From Paracoccus nototheniae (GTDB taxonomy: Bacteria; Pseudomonadota; Alphaproteobacteria; Rhodobacterales; Rhodobacteraceae), in contig NZ_RQRT01000003.1 in NCBI RefSeq assembly GCF_004335005.1, positions 124,001-188,000 on the forward strand: a stretch of 64,000 nt of DNA, in the 5' to 3' direction. The notes under the pieces are model-generated. The model ran no database searches. It saw only the letters and a list, made by a program, of their open reading frames with translations, and had not been told where the DNA came from. Numbering within the stretch: position 1 is the first letter of the stretch; each line of letters starts with the position of its first letter. The position numbers and the translations under genes were made by a program. Positions 1 through 7,120 of the stretch are shown here, piece by piece.

Positions 1-120
1 TTCCCCGTGCCGGTCCGGCTGAACCGACTTTCTAGACTCCGACCCTCCCCCCGGGGCCGGGCGGCCTCTGGAGGGGGTCAGGCTGGGGCATCGAGGGGCC
101 GAGGGCAGGGCCGCAGCGGG

Positions 121-492
121 TCAGGCTGCCGCCTTGCGCCGCGCGACCCACGCCAGCAGGTCGGGGCCGCTGAGGCGGGCCTCGGCGCGCTGCTTATCGA
201 CGTCGTGGTGCATCTTGCAGAGGCTGGTGAACGTGTTGTCCCAGAATAGAACCGGGTCACCTCGATGGGGCAGGTCGTGGTCGACCAGAACGGCGGCGGT
301 CACCCGGCCATCAGCCAGGCAGTATTCGCAGAGCGGGTGCTTCTGCAGGTGGGTCAGGCTGAACCGATCCCACCGCGCGCTGTAGCCGCGCTCGCGGGCC
401 GTGCCTCGCGCCTCTGGGATCTTCGGCTTGTGCTTGGGTGAGAACACCCGGGCCTGATGGGGCAGGCGGTGCTTACCCGGTGATGGTGGCAT
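121..492 (-). CDS. HNH endonuclease, phage type
   Basis: 123-residue protein. The zinc/metal-binding HNH core is visible: PLCEYC near residue 53, VDHDLP near residue 71 and SLCKMHHD near residue 90. Such small HNH proteins are usually encoded next to the terminase genes and help DNA packaging or cut DNA at cos sites; here the terminase would lie left of base 1. It is the last complete gene at this edge. The basic N-terminus with many Pro/Lys/Arg is usual for the family. Family assignment is secure; the packaging role is inferred from family context. Confidence 0.85.
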   Translation of the reverse strand: MPPSPGKHRLPHQARVFSPKHKPKIPEARGTARERGYSARWDRFSLTHLQKHPLCEYCLADGRVTAAVLVDHDLPHRGDPVLFWDNTFTSLCKMHHDVDKQRAEARLSGPDLLAWVARRKAAA

Positions 493-506
493 GCCTATGG
501 ATCAGC

Positions 507-854
507 TTAACGGGTGCCGTCGATCACTGCCGACACGCGGGTGGGCCCGCTTACTGACGCGCGCTGCCACTCTGGGCTGTCAGGCGAATGCTCCATATAG
601 ACGTCGCGGCTGATGACGACTTCATCGAGCTTGATGGACGATCCGTTGCTCGACCACAGTTCCCACGTCACCTTGCCATCATCTTCAACGGCTTCGGTCT
701 GGCCCGCAGGCCCCAAGCCCATAGCACCGCTTTCCTGCAGCGAGGCCATCAGCCCGAGCAATCGCTCAGCCTCGGCACAGCACGCTGCGAGGTTTGCCTT
801 GAGCGACTCCAGATAGGACGAGTCGACCTCGAACGTGATCTTTCCGACGTCCAT
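507..854 (-). CDS. Hypothetical phage protein
   Basis: About 115 residues, acidic, no recognised domain. I place the start at the ATG at 854 because GGAGAG lies 6 bases upstream; an in-frame ATG at 872 would fall in the preceding terminator hairpin. The N-terminal third (residues 10-45) looks helical and alanine/leucine-rich with two cysteines, followed by an acidic linker and a beta-like C-terminal part. It is separated from the early operon by the terminator at 871-903, so it probably belongs to the late region together with the HNH gene. Confidence 0.6.
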   Translation of the reverse strand: MDVGKITFEVDSSYLESLKANLAACCAEAERLLGLMASLQESGAMGLGPAGQTEAVEDDGKVTWELWSSNGSSIKLDEVVISRDVYMEHSPDSPEWQRASVSGPTRVSAVIDGTR

Positions 855-870
855 GCTGGGCTCTCCATGC

Positions 871-903
871 AAAAGCCCCGCGCGGCTGAACCGGGCGGGG
901 CTT
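871..903 (-). terminator. Intrinsic terminator ending the leftward early operon
   Basis: Read on the minus strand, AAGCCCCGC and GCGGGGCTT form a 9-bp stem around a 15-base loop and run into TTTT. It lies 52 bases after the stop of the last early gene (955) and just before the start of the next gene, so it probably separates early from late transcription. Confidence 0.7.
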
Positions 904-954
904 GTCTGTGGTCGTATTTCTGCCCGCCCTAGATATCAAGGGGGCTAGATTTAG

Positions 955-1125
955 TCAACCGCCCGAGCCTGATGCACTGCATTTAGTTGCCATCATGTCG
1001 GAAGGCTTCTCGCAGCCGCAAACTGTTATCGTGCTCAGGTCGCCGCCCTTCATGCCGGTCATGTAAGGGCGGCTGATAACGCCCGCGCCGTGGCATTTCT
1101 GACAGAGCGGCTTTGCCTTTGTCAT
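955..1125 (-). CDS. Small CxxC zinc-ribbon-like phage protein (56 aa)
   Basis: A short gene starting at the ATG at 1125, two bases after the stop of the preceding gene, and ending TGA at 955. The protein begins MTKAKPLCQKCHGAGVI and carries a second cysteine group (VCGCEK near residue 40). CxxCHGxG resembles one zinc-binding repeat of DnaJ-type cysteine-rich domains, so a single zinc ribbon is likely. It closes the early operon. Function unknown; the reading is supported by position and translational coupling. Confidence 0.6.
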   Translation of the reverse strand: MTKAKPLCQKCHGAGVISRPYMTGMKGGDLSTITVCGCEKPSDMMATKCSASGSGG

Positions 1126-1127
1126 GG

Positions 1128-1280
1128 TCATATGCCCATCGCTCCATTGACGATTTCCTTAGCCCGCGCGACACAGCGCCTGGAATAGGCGGAGTCGTCG
1201 ATTGGGCTGCCAGCCTGTATCTTTGCGAGCATGAACTGCGCGGCGATCTCGGCGATCATCTTTTGAACGTCAGACATCAT
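1128..1280 (-). CDS. Hypothetical phage protein (50 aa)
   Basis: Begins MMSDVQKMIAEI at the ATG at 1280, which overlaps the TGA of the upstream gene as ATGA, with AGGAGG just upstream. An open frame extends further 5' but there is no support for an earlier start. The protein is a short helical Ala/Ile-rich peptide without a recognised domain. Part of the coupled early operon. Confidence 0.6.
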   Translation of the reverse strand: MMSDVQKMIAEIAAQFMLAKIQAGSPIDDSAYSRRCVARAKEIVNGAMGI

Positions 1281-1480
1281 GCCCCTCCTTGGGATGGCGC
1301 GGGGGTGGACAGGGCGGCGCGGAAATTGCCGAGCCACAGCATTGCGGCGGCTTCCTCGGCAGCGTTTAGGTCGATGCAGCCCAGGACATCAGCCTGACGG
1401 TCATCGCACCAGCGCAGCATAGCCACCCGCAGATCGGCGTCGGCGCGGCTGGCAGGCGGGGGCGTGATGGGGGCGGTCAT
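1277..1480 (-). CDS. Hypothetical phage protein (67 aa)
   Basis: Starts MTAPITPPPASR at the ATG at 1480, overlapping the TGA of the gene upstream by 4 bases. A much longer open frame extends in the same frame to 2080, but that part is antiparallel-free overlap with the 1477-2145 gene and is not used. Residues 18-58 look like two amphipathic helices with a WCDDRQADVLGCIDL segment. No recognised domain. Confidence 0.55.
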   Translation of the reverse strand: MTAPITPPPASRADADLRVAMLRWCDDRQADVLGCIDLNAAEEAAAMLWLGNFRAALSTPAPSQGGA

Positions 1481-2145
1481 TCTGTTCTCCAAGGATGCAA
1501 GGGGGGCATGGCGCCGGTCAGCACCACGCGGGAAAGGATGCCCAGGCCGACGAGCTCGGCGCGCAGCCACAGCAGGGCGCCATACCAGGCCAGATACTGG
1601 CGACGGGCCCGCGAAATCTGCATGGCGGTCGGGAAGACGTAGACGGGGCAATACAGGACCGGCTCTTTCATGATCCGGCCCTTGCGGCCCTTGCGCTCGG
1701 ACGCTGGCCAGCCGCGCGACCCGAGGCGCGCCGAGTCCTCTGTCTTCGCCGTCCAGCCGTACCGGTTCTGCGTCACGTCGCCGGGGTGATAGCCGAGCGA
1801 GGCGTCCTTCATGTAATCCGGCGCGCCGCCGGCCCGCGCCAGCTCGGCCACCAGAACGGCCATCTCGCGCCCTCCATGCTCTGCCGGGATGGTGGCAACG
1901 GCAGAGGCGATGATCTCGGCATCCCATGCAGGATCGCTGGAACCGCCGCCGTCCACCTGACAGCCGACATGCCCGCGCTGCATCATCAGCCATACGCTGT
2001 CGACGTTCATGCGGGCGGCGCCCGATGTCTCGCCCATCTCGTCGAATTGCAGCCGCGCGCACTCGTCGCGGAAGGCCCACTCGAGAGCGCGCTGAATCGG
2101 CATCTCGCGGACAGGCATCTTTCGCGGCACAGGGCGGTGCATCAT
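1477..2145 (-). CDS. Hypothetical phage protein (222 aa)
   Basis: Begins MMHRPVPRKMPVREMPIQRALEWAFR, a start often seen in uncharacterised phage proteins of alphaproteobacteria whose N-terminal helix contains the QRALEWAF-type segment. The centre (residues 60-120) is acidic and the C-terminal third is basic and aromatic. No catalytic motif is recognised. The ATG at 2145 overlaps the upstream TGA as ATGA. Chosen over the overlapping alternative frame because both its ends fit the coupled operon. Confidence 0.65.
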   Translation of the reverse strand: MMHRPVPRKMPVREMPIQRALEWAFRDECARLQFDEMGETSGAARMNVDSVWLMMQRGHVGCQVDGGGSSDPAWDAEIIASAVATIPAEHGGREMAVLVAELARAGGAPDYMKDASLGYHPGDVTQNRYGWTAKTEDSARLGSRGWPASERKGRKGRIMKEPVLYCPVYVFPTAMQISRARRQYLAWYGALLWLRAELVGLGILSRVVLTGAMPPLHPWRTE

Positions 2146-2453
2146 GCGGCGGCCTCCATGACGGATTTCATGCTGATCCGCTCGCGGGCGTTCACCAGAT
2201 AGTCGATCGCCTCGGCAAGCTTCGGGTCGGCCCCTGCGCGCTCGCAGACAATGCCGAAGTCATCGCTGTCCAGATAGGCCGTGGCAGAGGCGATCTCGTG
2301 CTCCAGCGTCCCGATATAGACCTTGTCGCTGCCGAAATAGAGGATGCCCTGACCGCGTGCAGCGGCCTGTATCTTGCGGCGATGATAGGACAGCGCCTGC
2401 AGCGCAACCGATGCCCAAAGCCTGCGGCAGATCGTTGCGTCTAGATTCGTCAT
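2142..2453 (-). CDS. Hypothetical phage protein (103 aa)
   Basis: Starts MTNLDATICRRLW and ends in a helical segment (EAIDYLVNARERISMKSVMEAAA). No recognised domain. It overlaps both neighbours by 4 bases (ATGA) and lies directly after the RusA-like gene, so it is expressed with the replication/recombination genes. Confidence 0.6.
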   Translation of the reverse strand: MTNLDATICRRLWASVALQALSYHRRKIQAAARGQGILYFGSDKVYIGTLEHEIASATAYLDSDDFGIVCERAGADPKLAEAIDYLVNARERISMKSVMEAAA

Positions 2454-2854
2454 TGGTCCTGTCCCTTGTTCTCGTTCGTCTCGGCCGCAATCGTCATCTC
2501 GACGATCACAGCGCCGTCCTTGCAGCGATCGCCCCTCACGGGCTCCTGGACCTTGAACCGCCGGTCATTGACCCGCAGCACGGCAGCCAGAGCGTCCAGC
2601 GCGCCCTTCTGGGCCGTGATCAGGTTGTCATCGTCCGGATACTGGACCCCAGCGGGCGGGCAGCAGGTCAGCACCACGCGGATGTCGCCCTCTTCGGGCA
2701 GCTGCAGCTTGTGCCAGCCAGCCTCGCGGCCCAGCGTGTCGGCGACAAACTTCTGGTATTTGACCAGCCGGTGCCGGGTGCGCCAATGCGTCCGGGCGTT
2801 CATCGACAGACGCGAGGTCTTCGTCCACGGCAGGGTGATGCGCCCGATGATCAT
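2450..2854 (-). CDS. RusA-like Holliday junction resolvase
   Basis: 134-residue protein predicted to cut branched DNA made during phage replication and recombination. The family pattern is visible: S.N.RTHWRTRHRL near residue 17, the acidic metal-binding run PDDDNL near residue 72 followed by K.ALDAL near residue 83, and a final basic/beta part. The start at 2854 (MIIGRITLPW) overlaps the upstream TGA as ATGA; the longer frame to 2944 lies in the coding part of the methyltransferase gene and is not needed. Family call is good though the final acidic motif of RusA is not obvious. Confidence 0.72.
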   Translation of the reverse strand: MIIGRITLPWTKTSRLSMNARTHWRTRHRLVKYQKFVADTLGREAGWHKLQLPEEGDIRVVLTCCPPAGVQYPDDDNLITAQKGALDALAAVLRVNDRRFKVQEPVRGDRCKDGAVIVEMTIAAETNENKGQDQ

Positions 2855-3561
2855 AGGAGCATCCCTTGACGTCCGTCGATGCGGTCCAGCCAGCGAAAGC
2901 CCGGATCGCCTTTGCCGTTTCCGCGGGGATCGCGACGATCCCAAACGAACCAGGCGTTGCGCTGGGGAGGGCTTCCCTCTCCGGTAAAATCAAGCTTCCA
3001 CCGCATCAGGTAAGACCAGCTGAAAGGGCTTTCATCTAGAAGGGCCCCGAGGCCGTTTGCCCGGGCCGCTGGCCAATCCCAAGACAGCAGCAACGCGAGA
3101 TAGTCCCAGCCCGGCATTGCGAGCGTGTGGCGCAACCATCGCCCGTGCCCGTCCCGAGCGTTGATCTCGCTGAACGGCGGGTTGGTGATGATCGCGCCAC
3201 CTTTGCTCGTCTCGCAGCTGTAGAAATCAGCAGTCCAGCTATCCGGACACCCACGGTCGATCAGATCAGACGCACGGCATGGCATCCCCATTGCCCGGAT
3301 CTCGCGGACGAGGGCGCCATCGCCGCATGCAGGCTCCCAGACCGTCTCGGACTGGCGGATGCGGGCGCCGTCGGCAGCGAACAGCGCGCGGATCGCCTCG
3401 GGCTGCGCTGTCGGATAGAAATCTTCGGCACGACGCACGGCCTCGCGCTGGGGGCGCGGCGAAAGGGGCGCATCCGACAGCAGCGGCACTGTCGTGATCT
3501 GAGCGCGGTTCGCCTGACCGCTGATGGCGCGAAACAGGGGCTTTGCGGAAACGGCCTTCAT
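2851..3561 (-). CDS. Phage DNA methyltransferase, adenine type (NPPF motif)
   Basis: 236 residues. Motif I for SAM binding appears as VWEPACGDGALV near residue 74 and the catalytic motif IV as TNPPF near residue 125, the order and spacing of N6-adenine methyltransferases. No restriction endonuclease is adjacent, so it is an orphan enzyme; such phage enzymes commonly protect phage DNA from host restriction. Encoded between the RusA-like gene and an 80-residue unknown, with 4-bp overlaps at both ends. The recognition sequence cannot be predicted. Confidence 0.78.
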   Translation of the reverse strand: MKAVSAKPLFRAISGQANRAQITTVPLLSDAPLSPRPQREAVRRAEDFYPTAQPEAIRALFAADGARIRQSETVWEPACGDGALVREIRAMGMPCRASDLIDRGCPDSWTADFYSCETSKGGAIITNPPFSEINARDGHGRWLRHTLAMPGWDYLALLLSWDWPAARANGLGALLDESPFSWSYLMRWKLDFTGEGSPPQRNAWFVWDRRDPRGNGKGDPGFRWLDRIDGRQGMLL

Positions 3562-3800
3562 TCGGTGATCCTCGCGATAGCCCAGCGCAGGGCGCTGGCT
3601 TCGGCCTTGGCCTCCGGATCACGGCGCGCCTCGGCGTTCAGGGCGGCGGCCTCGATCTGGTCGAGCATCCAGTAACTGGCGATCCGGCTCGGACCGCGAC
3701 CGGGCGAGCCCCTGCGGGTCACCTGGACGTGCTCGTGATCCAGCAGGCGGACGGTGATGTTGGCGAAGGTCGCCTCGAGGGGCGCTGGGGCTGCGGTCAT
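3558..3800 (-). CDS. Hypothetical phage protein (80 aa)
   Basis: Starts MTAAPAPLEATFANITVRLLDHEHVQV at the ATG at 3800, which shares one base with the TGA of the replication gene (TGATG). A beta-strand-rich N-terminal half is followed by a long helix (MLDQIEAAALNAEARRDPEAKAE). No recognised domain. Coupled to both neighbours. Confidence 0.6.
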   Translation of the reverse strand: MTAAPAPLEATFANITVRLLDHEHVQVTRRGSPGRGPSRIASYWMLDQIEAAALNAEARRDPEAKAEASALRWAIARITE

Positions 3801-4693
3801 CAGAACGATACCCCCACGCGGCGGAGCTGCTGCTCGGTCACCAGCCCCTTGGTGCGCATGTGCCGGGCCAAGGGCACGCTGATGGCTGAGGGCGGCACGA
3901 ACCGGCCCTCGATGATCTTGGGCGCCCACAGCCCGGCCAGCGCGTCCAGGTCGGCAGGCGCACCGGTGGCGGCGGGGGATGGGGCTTGCCCTTCCCAGCA
4001 CCGGTCACGCAGCCAGTTGGCCGGGGCCTTGGCGAAGCCGCGCTTCACCCGGTCGTCGTCGGCATAGGCGGCAGCCCGGCTGATGATCAGATCGAGGTCA
4101 GCGCCTTCCGGCAGCTTAGCCCATGCCCGGCGGGCTGCGGTTTCCTCGATCGGGTTTGGGTATGCCGCCCAGAAATCATCAAATCGATCCGAGCACACAC
4201 CCTCGCGCGCCTCTGCGCGCCTTAGGGGTTCTCTTAAAGGTTCTCTTACAAGGTTAGTGTCCGGAATCCGGACACGGCTTTCGCCATTTTCCGGACACGG
4301 CTCGGGGGTTTTTCCGGACACGGCTCCATGTCCGATTTCCGGACACGGTTCGGCCTGATGTTCCTTTTCCGTTCCGTGTCCGATTTCCGGACACGGCTTT
4401 GCATCATCTTGCGTGAAGTCCGGCTCGAAGGCCAAGATGTAGCGTGTCGACATCTGGCGCTTGGTGCGGTCATTTTGGCGCGCTTCACGCCGGATCAGGC
4501 CGCGCTCTTCGAGGATACCGAGGTGTTCGTTGAGGGTCGAGCGCGAGATTTCAGCGTCGTCGGCGAGACGTTCCTGACTCGGGAAGCATCCGAAATCCGG
4601 GTTGTGCCGATCGGCCAGATGCCACAGCACGATCCTTGTGGTGGGCTTCAATCCGCGCTGGCGGATGGCCCAGCCGGTGCCTTCATGGCTCAT
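3800..4693 (-). CDS. Phage replication initiator (winged-helix, O/replisome-organiser type)
   Basis: 297 residues from the ATG at 4693 (MSHEGTGWAIRQRG), which overlaps the upstream TGA as ATGA. Residues 5-85 form a winged-helix domain: LSRSTLNEHLG-like recognition helix in the segment FPSQERLADDAEISRSTLNEHLGILEERGLI. Residues about 100-142 are a low-complexity linker with three PCPE repeats, created by DNA repeats that fall in different reading frames. A C-terminal FWAAYPNPIEETAARRAWAKL segment near residue 185 is common in phage replisome organisers. Like lambda O it appears to contain its own origin. No phage helicase is in the window, so host DnaB is probably used. The exact family is inferred. 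Confidence 0.72.
   Translation of the reverse strand: MSHEGTGWAIRQRGLKPTTRIVLWHLADRHNPDFGCFPSQERLADDAEISRSTLNEHLGILEERGLIRREARQNDRTKRQMSTRYILAFEPDFTQDDAKPCPEIGHGTEKEHQAEPCPEIGHGAVSGKTPEPCPENGESRVRIPDTNLVREPLREPLRRAEAREGVCSDRFDDFWAAYPNPIEETAARRAWAKLPEGADLDLIISRAAAYADDDRVKRGFAKAPANWLRDRCWEGQAPSPAATGAPADLDALAGLWAPKIIEGRFVPPSAISVPLARHMRTKGLVTEQQLRRVGVSF
4227..4248. repeat. Two direct 10-mers beside the iterons, possible DNA-unwinding element
   Basis: GGTTCTCTTA occurs at 4227-4236 and again at 4239-4248, 12 bases apart, in the least GC-rich stretch of the neighbourhood and about 20 bases from the iteron block. Short A/T-leaning direct repeats beside initiator sites are typical of unwinding elements, but the assignment is inference. 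Confidence 0.4.
4257..4396. repeat. Iteron array, candidate prophage replication origin
   Basis: CCGGACACGG occurs exactly five times, at 4268-4277, 4291-4300, 4314-4323, 4339-4348 and 4387-4396. Start-to-start distances are 23, 23, 25 and 48 bases, that is about two helical turns with one position skipped. Copies 1 and 5 form palindromes with an upstream GTGTCCG (4257 and 4376) and copy 4 nearly does (ATGTCCG at 4328). Because 23 is not a multiple of three the repeats fall in different reading frames of the initiator gene, so selection acts on the DNA and not on the protein. The arrangement matches iterons inside lambdoid O genes. Confidence 0.72.
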
Positions 4694-4923
4694 TGCGGTG
4701 CCTCGTCTTGTTCTTGGCGCAGCCACCCGCGGGTGATGGCCGTGCGCTGATAGGTGATCAGGTTCCGCAGCTGGGCGATGCCGCCGGGGTCGCTGGCTTC
4801 ATGGGCCTTGGCCTCGGCGGCCATGGCGCGCGCTGCTGCATCGACGTGTGATGTCGTGGTGCAGGCGCGGACGCGGGCCTTGAGGGCTTCGGTGGTGGCA
4901 TAGGGCTCGCGCGGGGTGGTCAC
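4690..4923 (-). CDS. Hypothetical phage protein (77 aa), GTG start
   Basis: I choose the GTG at 4923, which overlaps the TGA of the gene upstream (GTGA), giving a protein beginning with a TTPREPYATTEALK segment. It is helical and Ala-rich with RNLITYQRTAITRGW near the end. No recognised domain. It directly precedes the replication initiator and is coupled to it, so a role in replication is possible but unproven. Confidence 0.55.
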   Translation of the reverse strand: MTTPREPYATTEALKARVRACTTTSHVDAAARAMAAEAKAHEASDPGGIAQLRNLITYQRTAITRGWLRQEQDEAPQ

Positions 4924-5222
4924 TGGATCACCCCGCGCAGGATCTTGCATTTGCGCTTGCCGGGCCGGTTCACGATCTGGCCGGGCACGAAAACGGTCAC
5001 GAGGGCGATGTTGCCGCGCTCGAGCAGAACGTAGACGTCGCCCTTGCCCTCGACCTTGCAGCGATAGACCCGGCGGCCCTGCGCCGTCTTGCAGGCGAAG
5101 CGCACGACGTCGTCGGCGCCTTCCTGCAGGGCGGTGACGATCAGGCCCGCGAGGGCATCAGGGTCCACGAGGGCGCCCAGGCGCTCGCTGCAGCGCAGGC
5201 GGAAGTGATCGGTGACCCTCAT
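4920..5222 (-). CDS. Hypothetical phage protein (100 aa)
   Basis: Starts MRVTDHFRLRCSERLG. A helix-rich N-terminal half is followed by several predicted beta strands (RRVYRCKVEGKGDVYVLLERGNIALVTVFVPG) with a final basic tail. The shape recalls small RelE-like or DUF4258-like folds, but no diagnostic motif is present and I would not assign a toxin function. 4-bp overlaps at both ends. Confidence 0.55.
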   Translation of the reverse strand: MRVTDHFRLRCSERLGALVDPDALAGLIVTALQEGADDVVRFACKTAQGRRVYRCKVEGKGDVYVLLERGNIALVTVFVPGQIVNRPGKRKCKILRGVIQ

Positions 5223-5521
5223 GCATCCTCCCGGACCGGCTGGCGGTCAGGCAGGCTCTCGACCATCTCGATCAGCTGCAGCAGGGCGCGGGGTCGGCGG
5301 ATACGGTAGCGGACAATCAGCGAGCAGTCGTTAGGGCCAATTATCCAGCAATCGTCATCAATGTCGTCAGACCAAAACTGCACTCTTTCCGGAGGAATTT
5401 CCGGCGCGCGCCTTTCAGCCCGTTCCCAAATGCACCACACCCAAGCGTCTAGGTAGGCGCGGCCCAGATTAGGGACGCTTTCGCCGTCATGCTCGATCCA
5501 CGGGCCCCATTCGTCGCTCAT
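5219..5521 (-). CDS. Hypothetical phage protein (100 aa)
   Basis: Starts MSDEWGPWIEHDG at the ATG at 5521, overlapping the TGA of the ParB-like gene. It is acidic and tryptophan-rich (ARAYLDAWVWCIWERAERRAP, then a WSDDIDDDCWIIGPNDC segment). Third-position G+C looks lower than in neighbours around 5330-5460, possibly a sign of a different source. No recognised domain. Confidence 0.58.
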   Translation of the reverse strand: MSDEWGPWIEHDGESVPNLGRAYLDAWVWCIWERAERRAPEIPPERVQFWSDDIDDDCWIIGPNDCSLIVRYRIRRPRALLQLIEMVESLPDRQPVREDA

Positions 5522-6339
5522 GACACGGCCCTCCGGGCGGCTTTCATCAGGTCGACGAACGCCTCGCGTCGCGCCGCTGCGCGGGGTTGGCGATCGACCT
5601 TCGCGCGGCGGTCCGCGTCCTCGATGACGATCCACGGGCGCCGAGCGCGCAGCACGGCGGACAGCTCGTCAGGCGCGGCCTTGGTCGCGACGGCGGCAGC
5701 CAAGAAGGGCCTCAGCATGTCGGCGGAAAAGTTGGCGGCTGACTTTGGGTCGAACTCCAGCAAGGCGGCCAGCGCGTGGGTGACATGCTGCGCGCCGCTG
5801 CCGATCGTCAGCGTTCGGATCAGGTCGATCGTGAAGACCTGCCCGGGCTTGCGATTGCAGCTCGAGGCGTTCGACGTCATCATCCGGCAGCCCGCAGCCT
5901 CGACCGCGCGGCGGCATCGAAGCGCCCATTCCTCGCCAGCCTCGAGCGCAGCCCGATAGACGTTCTGCGACCGGACGGCGATCTGGCGGGTGTTGATGTC
6001 GATGAAGGCGGCGGCCTGCTCGCGCTCGGGAACGATAGTCACCATCGCCGGGATGCGATCGAGGCCGCATAGGGCGGCAGCGTGGGCGCGGTGCTGACCG
6101 TCGATCAGAGCATAGCGCCCGCCATCGGCCTCGGCGACGACAACGGGTGAGAACCGCGACCAGCGGAATTCGGCAGCCATGCGCTTGATCGCGGACCAGT
6201 TGGCAGGACCAAGAGGCCGTTGGTACCGATCGTCGATGACAAGGCTGGATATCTCGACCCACAGCAGGCGAGGGGGCGGCTGGACGGTCATCTCGGCAGG
6301 CGGCAGGCCCGAGACGTCAATGCGCCGGAAGTGCTCCAT
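5518..6339 (-). CDS. ParB/Spo0J-like nuclease-domain phage protein
   Basis: 273 residues. Residues 25-120 match the ParB N-terminal fold: an RYQRPLG segment near 39, then FSPVVVAEADGGRYALIDGQHRAHAA near 63-89, where DGQHR is the conserved phosphate-binding motif (now known to bind CTP in partition ParBs). There is no clear partition-type HTH domain and no ParA, so it is more likely a phage regulatory or DNA-modifying adaptor than a segregation protein. It is separated by 3 bases from the small HTH gene upstream. Confidence 0.7.
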   Translation of the reverse strand: MEHFRRIDVSGLPPAEMTVQPPPRLLWVEISSLVIDDRYQRPLGPANWSAIKRMAAEFRWSRFSPVVVAEADGGRYALIDGQHRAHAAALCGLDRIPAMVTIVPEREQAAAFIDINTRQIAVRSQNVYRAALEAGEEWALRCRRAVEAAGCRMMTSNASSCNRKPGQVFTIDLIRTLTIGSGAQHVTHALAALLEFDPKSAANFSADMLRPFLAAAVATKAAPDELSAVLRARRPWIVIEDADRRAKVDRQPRAAARREAFVDLMKAARRAVS

Positions 6340-6342
6340 GCG

Positions 6343-6552
6343 TCACTCTCCCCAATACGACTGAATGACCCGCTCGCGCGGCTCGCCGCTTTCGGCGATG
6401 TCCGCGTTCTTGACGGTGCTGGTGATCTGGTTGACCCGGCTGCGGCTGATGCCCAGCTGGCTCGCGATCTTGTCGAACGGGACCTTTGCGGCGCGCAGCC
6501 GGACGGCGCCAAGCTCCAGCCGATCGCGGCGGCGCTCTTTCTCGGGGGTCAT
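6343..6552 (-). CDS. Small helix-turn-helix phage protein (69 aa)
   Basis: Starts MTPEKERRRDRLELG at the ATG at 6552 (ATGA overlap with the CII-like gene). Residues 25-50 (KVPFDKIASQLGISRSRVNQITSTVKN) form a sigma-region-4-like helix-turn-helix. Probably a DNA-binding regulator of the early operon or a partner of the following ParB-like protein; that link is inferred from adjacency only. Confidence 0.62.
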   Translation of the reverse strand: MTPEKERRRDRLELGAVRLRAAKVPFDKIASQLGISRSRVNQITSTVKNADIAESGEPRERVIQSYWGE

Positions 6553-6971
6553 TCCTGATCTCCGGACGCAAGCAGACCGGCAATGCGCCGCTTGACGGAG
6601 ATTGCGTCTTCGACTTCCTTGCGGGCCTCGGCCAGCGATCCCGTGCCAGCGGCGAATTTCAGAAGGGCGGTGAAGGCCTCGCCGCTTTCCTTGCTGGCGA
6701 TGGCAAGCAGCGACATCAGCTCGTCGTTCGCTTCCGCCTCGGGATCGCAGCGTCGCAGCCAGCGCCGAACGCACCGGTCGCCTGCGGCATCCTCGAGTGC
6801 CATGATCTCGAGCAGCGGCCAGCCCAGCTGTCCGGACTGACGCTTCGAGATGCTTCCCTTCGAAATATCGTGGCCGAGGCGCGCGCCGATGACGGCGGCG
6901 GCAGCGTCGAAGCCCCCGACCTTGTCGATCAGGCTGGCCATGAAGGCTTGGATCATCGCTTTTTCAGACAT
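6549..6971 (-). CDS. Phage regulatory protein, CII-like
   Basis: 140 residues, basic and helical. The N-terminal half (FDAAAAVIGARLGHDISKGSISKRQSGQLGWPLLEIMALEDA) is a helix-turn-helix that evaluates like phage CII or P2 Cox-type regulators, followed by a WLRRCDPE segment and a long C-terminal helix. A strong ribosome site, GGAGG, lies 8 bases before the ATG at 6971. It is the first gene after a tR1-like terminator downstream of the Cro-like gene, which is the CII position in lambdoid phages. Confidence 0.6.
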   Translation of the reverse strand: MSEKAMIQAFMASLIDKVGGFDAAAAVIGARLGHDISKGSISKRQSGQLGWPLLEIMALEDAAGDRCVRRWLRRCDPEAEANDELMSLLAIASKESGEAFTALLKFAAGTGSLAEARKEVEDAISVKRRIAGLLASGDQE

Positions 6972-7120
6972 CTGATTTTCCTCCGGAAACCGCGTTTCCT
7001 TTTCCGGCCGCCGAACCCGTGCGATCAGAGCCTGGGTGTGGCTGATGGTGTAAAAAGTGGAGTGTTTGGTGTGGCATCAGTTTCACCTGCGCCCGGTGCG
7101 GGCCGGGAATGGACAAACAG

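Noticed and set aside
1481..2080. Extension of the 67-codon gene at 1277-1480 into a 267-codon frame
   Set aside because: The extension overlaps the 1477-2145 gene in another frame on the same strand. The ATGA overlap at 1480 supports the short version.
4257..4396. CRISPR-like array
   Set aside because: The repeats are only 10 bp, spaced by 13-38 bases, and lie inside a gene with no cas genes near; iterons fit better.
4920..5222. Toxin-antitoxin pair with the neighbouring 77-residue gene
   Set aside because: The shapes are vaguely RelE-like, but there is no toxin motif and both genes are embedded in a coupled replication operon.
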